From: Bacillota bacterium | GTDB taxonomy: Bacteria; Bacillota; UBA4882; UBA8346 | Reading direction: 5' to 3' | NCBI GenBank assembly: GCA_023400055.1 | Contig: JAEXFN010000048.1 | Span: 1 to 40,748, forward strand | Length of the DNA: 40,748 bases | Shown here: positions 40,140-40,748 of the stretch, piece after piece | How positions within the stretch are numbered: the stretch's first letter is position 1 | Layout of the letters: every line of letters begins with the position of its first letter | Notes under the pieces: generated by a model | Seen by the model: only the letters and a program-made list of their open reading frames with translations | Database searches by the model: none | Told to the model about the DNA's origin: nothing | Program-made: the position numbers and the translations under genes

Positions 40140-40748
40140 ATTATCAGTTTGCTCAGCAAAGACGCAGTTGGTTTTCCATGGGAGATTCGTTTGAATTGTA
40201 GCTAAAATTTTTGGGCATAAAACAAGGATTCCGCCTGCAGGCGGGCAAAGGGTTTGAGCGGCAAACCCCTTGCAACCCCGCCGCTAAGGGGACGCTGCTT
40301 CCCCTTAGAACCGCTCCAATGTCCGGTTCATCCCTGAACCGGCAAGGTAAATGGACAATTAATTAGCCGCCGGCCTCCCTTGCCGGCGTCTTCTATATGA
40401 TGATTCCGGGCCGACGGCGGCGCTTTCATCCGGGCAGCAACGCCGCGCAGCCGCCATCCGTGGCGGCTGTATGAATGCAGAAATGTCAGGTGAAATTTGG
40501 GATGTCCATGGATTCCGCTTGGTTTTTTAGGCTAAAGTATCCACCCGAGCGGTCTACAAGGAGGTAGACCGGCACGGCATTGCGAATGGAGCGCATGCCG
40601 TTGCCCTACAGAAATTACTTTCAAGCAGAGATGCGATGGGCATAATTAATTCTTAGCGGCATTCGGCGCGTTTGGTAAAGTCAAATGCCGGGTCAAGGGC
40701 CGGCATGAGGCCCTGCGGCAGGGTAGGTCCTAGGGGTTGGCCGTTCAA
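40140..40748 (-). repeat. Multi-hairpin dispersed repeat, copy C (inverted)
   Basis: Reverse complement of copies A and B, running off the right window edge. Hairpin arms kept include CCGGTTCA/TGAACCGG, CAAGGGGTTT/AAACCCTTTG, CAGCCGCC/GGCGGCTG and GTCTAC/GTAGAC. Between the CAGCC and GTCTAC hairpins it carries an unrelated ~35-base insertion (around 40490-40535) not seen in A or B. Unlike A and B, no 21-bp array follows its 3' end near 40139, and bases 39967-40139 contain no gene. Confidence 0.85.

Overview
The window looks like a stretch of a Bacillota (Firmicutes) chromosome with fairly GC-rich genes. Pointers are an AbrB-type regulator, a c-di-AMP (ydaO) riboswitch upstream of dapB, strong GGAGG-type ribosome binding sites, many intrinsic terminators and small LysM proteins of spore-coat style. 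Several envelope features are more typical of diderm cells: a long Prc/Tsp-type tail-specific protease, a Spy/CpxP-like exported protein, and an oligopeptide-binding protein with a plain signal peptide and no lipobox. A spore-forming diderm or Gram-negative-staining lineage such as the Hydrogenispora/Limnochordia group would fit, but this is inference only. No rRNA, tRNA, CRISPR array, transposase or phage gene was seen.

Layout. 1-1000: nested hairpin, a multi-hairpin repeat (copy A) and a 21-bp tandem array carrying DnaA boxes. 1016-1936: MNT antitoxin gene with a truncated HEPN partner, then a DUF6809-like gene. 2070-4315: AIR-synthase/ThiN fusion gene under a TPP riboswitch. 4565-5350: an intact HEPN/MNT pair. 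5559-7487: P-loop kinase and a TrpB-like PLP enzyme. 7827-14239: SDR oxidoreductase and a complete oligopeptide ABC importer (F, D, C, B, A, all on the minus strand). 14965-16250: c-di-AMP riboswitch, terminator and dapB. 16433-17240: multi-hairpin repeat copy B, a second 21-bp array and a terminator. 17352-19968: NDP-forming acyl-CoA synthetase and an ArsC/Spx-like protein. 20308-23023: hemerythrin, HD-GYP, Smr and two small proteins in one direction. 23429-25513: tail-specific protease. 25723-33642: small zinc-ribbon proteins, a poly-HAMP chemoreceptor, AbrB, two tandem paralogous small proteins and a Spy-like protein. 34161-37733: zinc-ribbon paralogue, micro-ORFs, two membrane proteins and a third 21-bp array. 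38213-39297: two LysM proteins. 39523-39966: a PD-(D/E)XK-like protein. 40140-40748: multi-hairpin repeat copy C, inverted.

The most unusual content is non-coding. (1) A ~560-620 bp element made of about ten consecutive hairpins occurs three times. (2) Arrays with strict 21-bp periodicity (two helical turns) lie directly downstream of two of these copies. The first array carries six perfect DnaA boxes (TTATCCACA), all in one orientation and in 21-bp register. (3) A separate ~140 bp three-stem element occurs three times, each upstream of a minus-strand gene, with compensatory changes in its stems. Two metabolite riboswitches and one ligand-independent-looking orphan terminator add to the RNA-level regulation.
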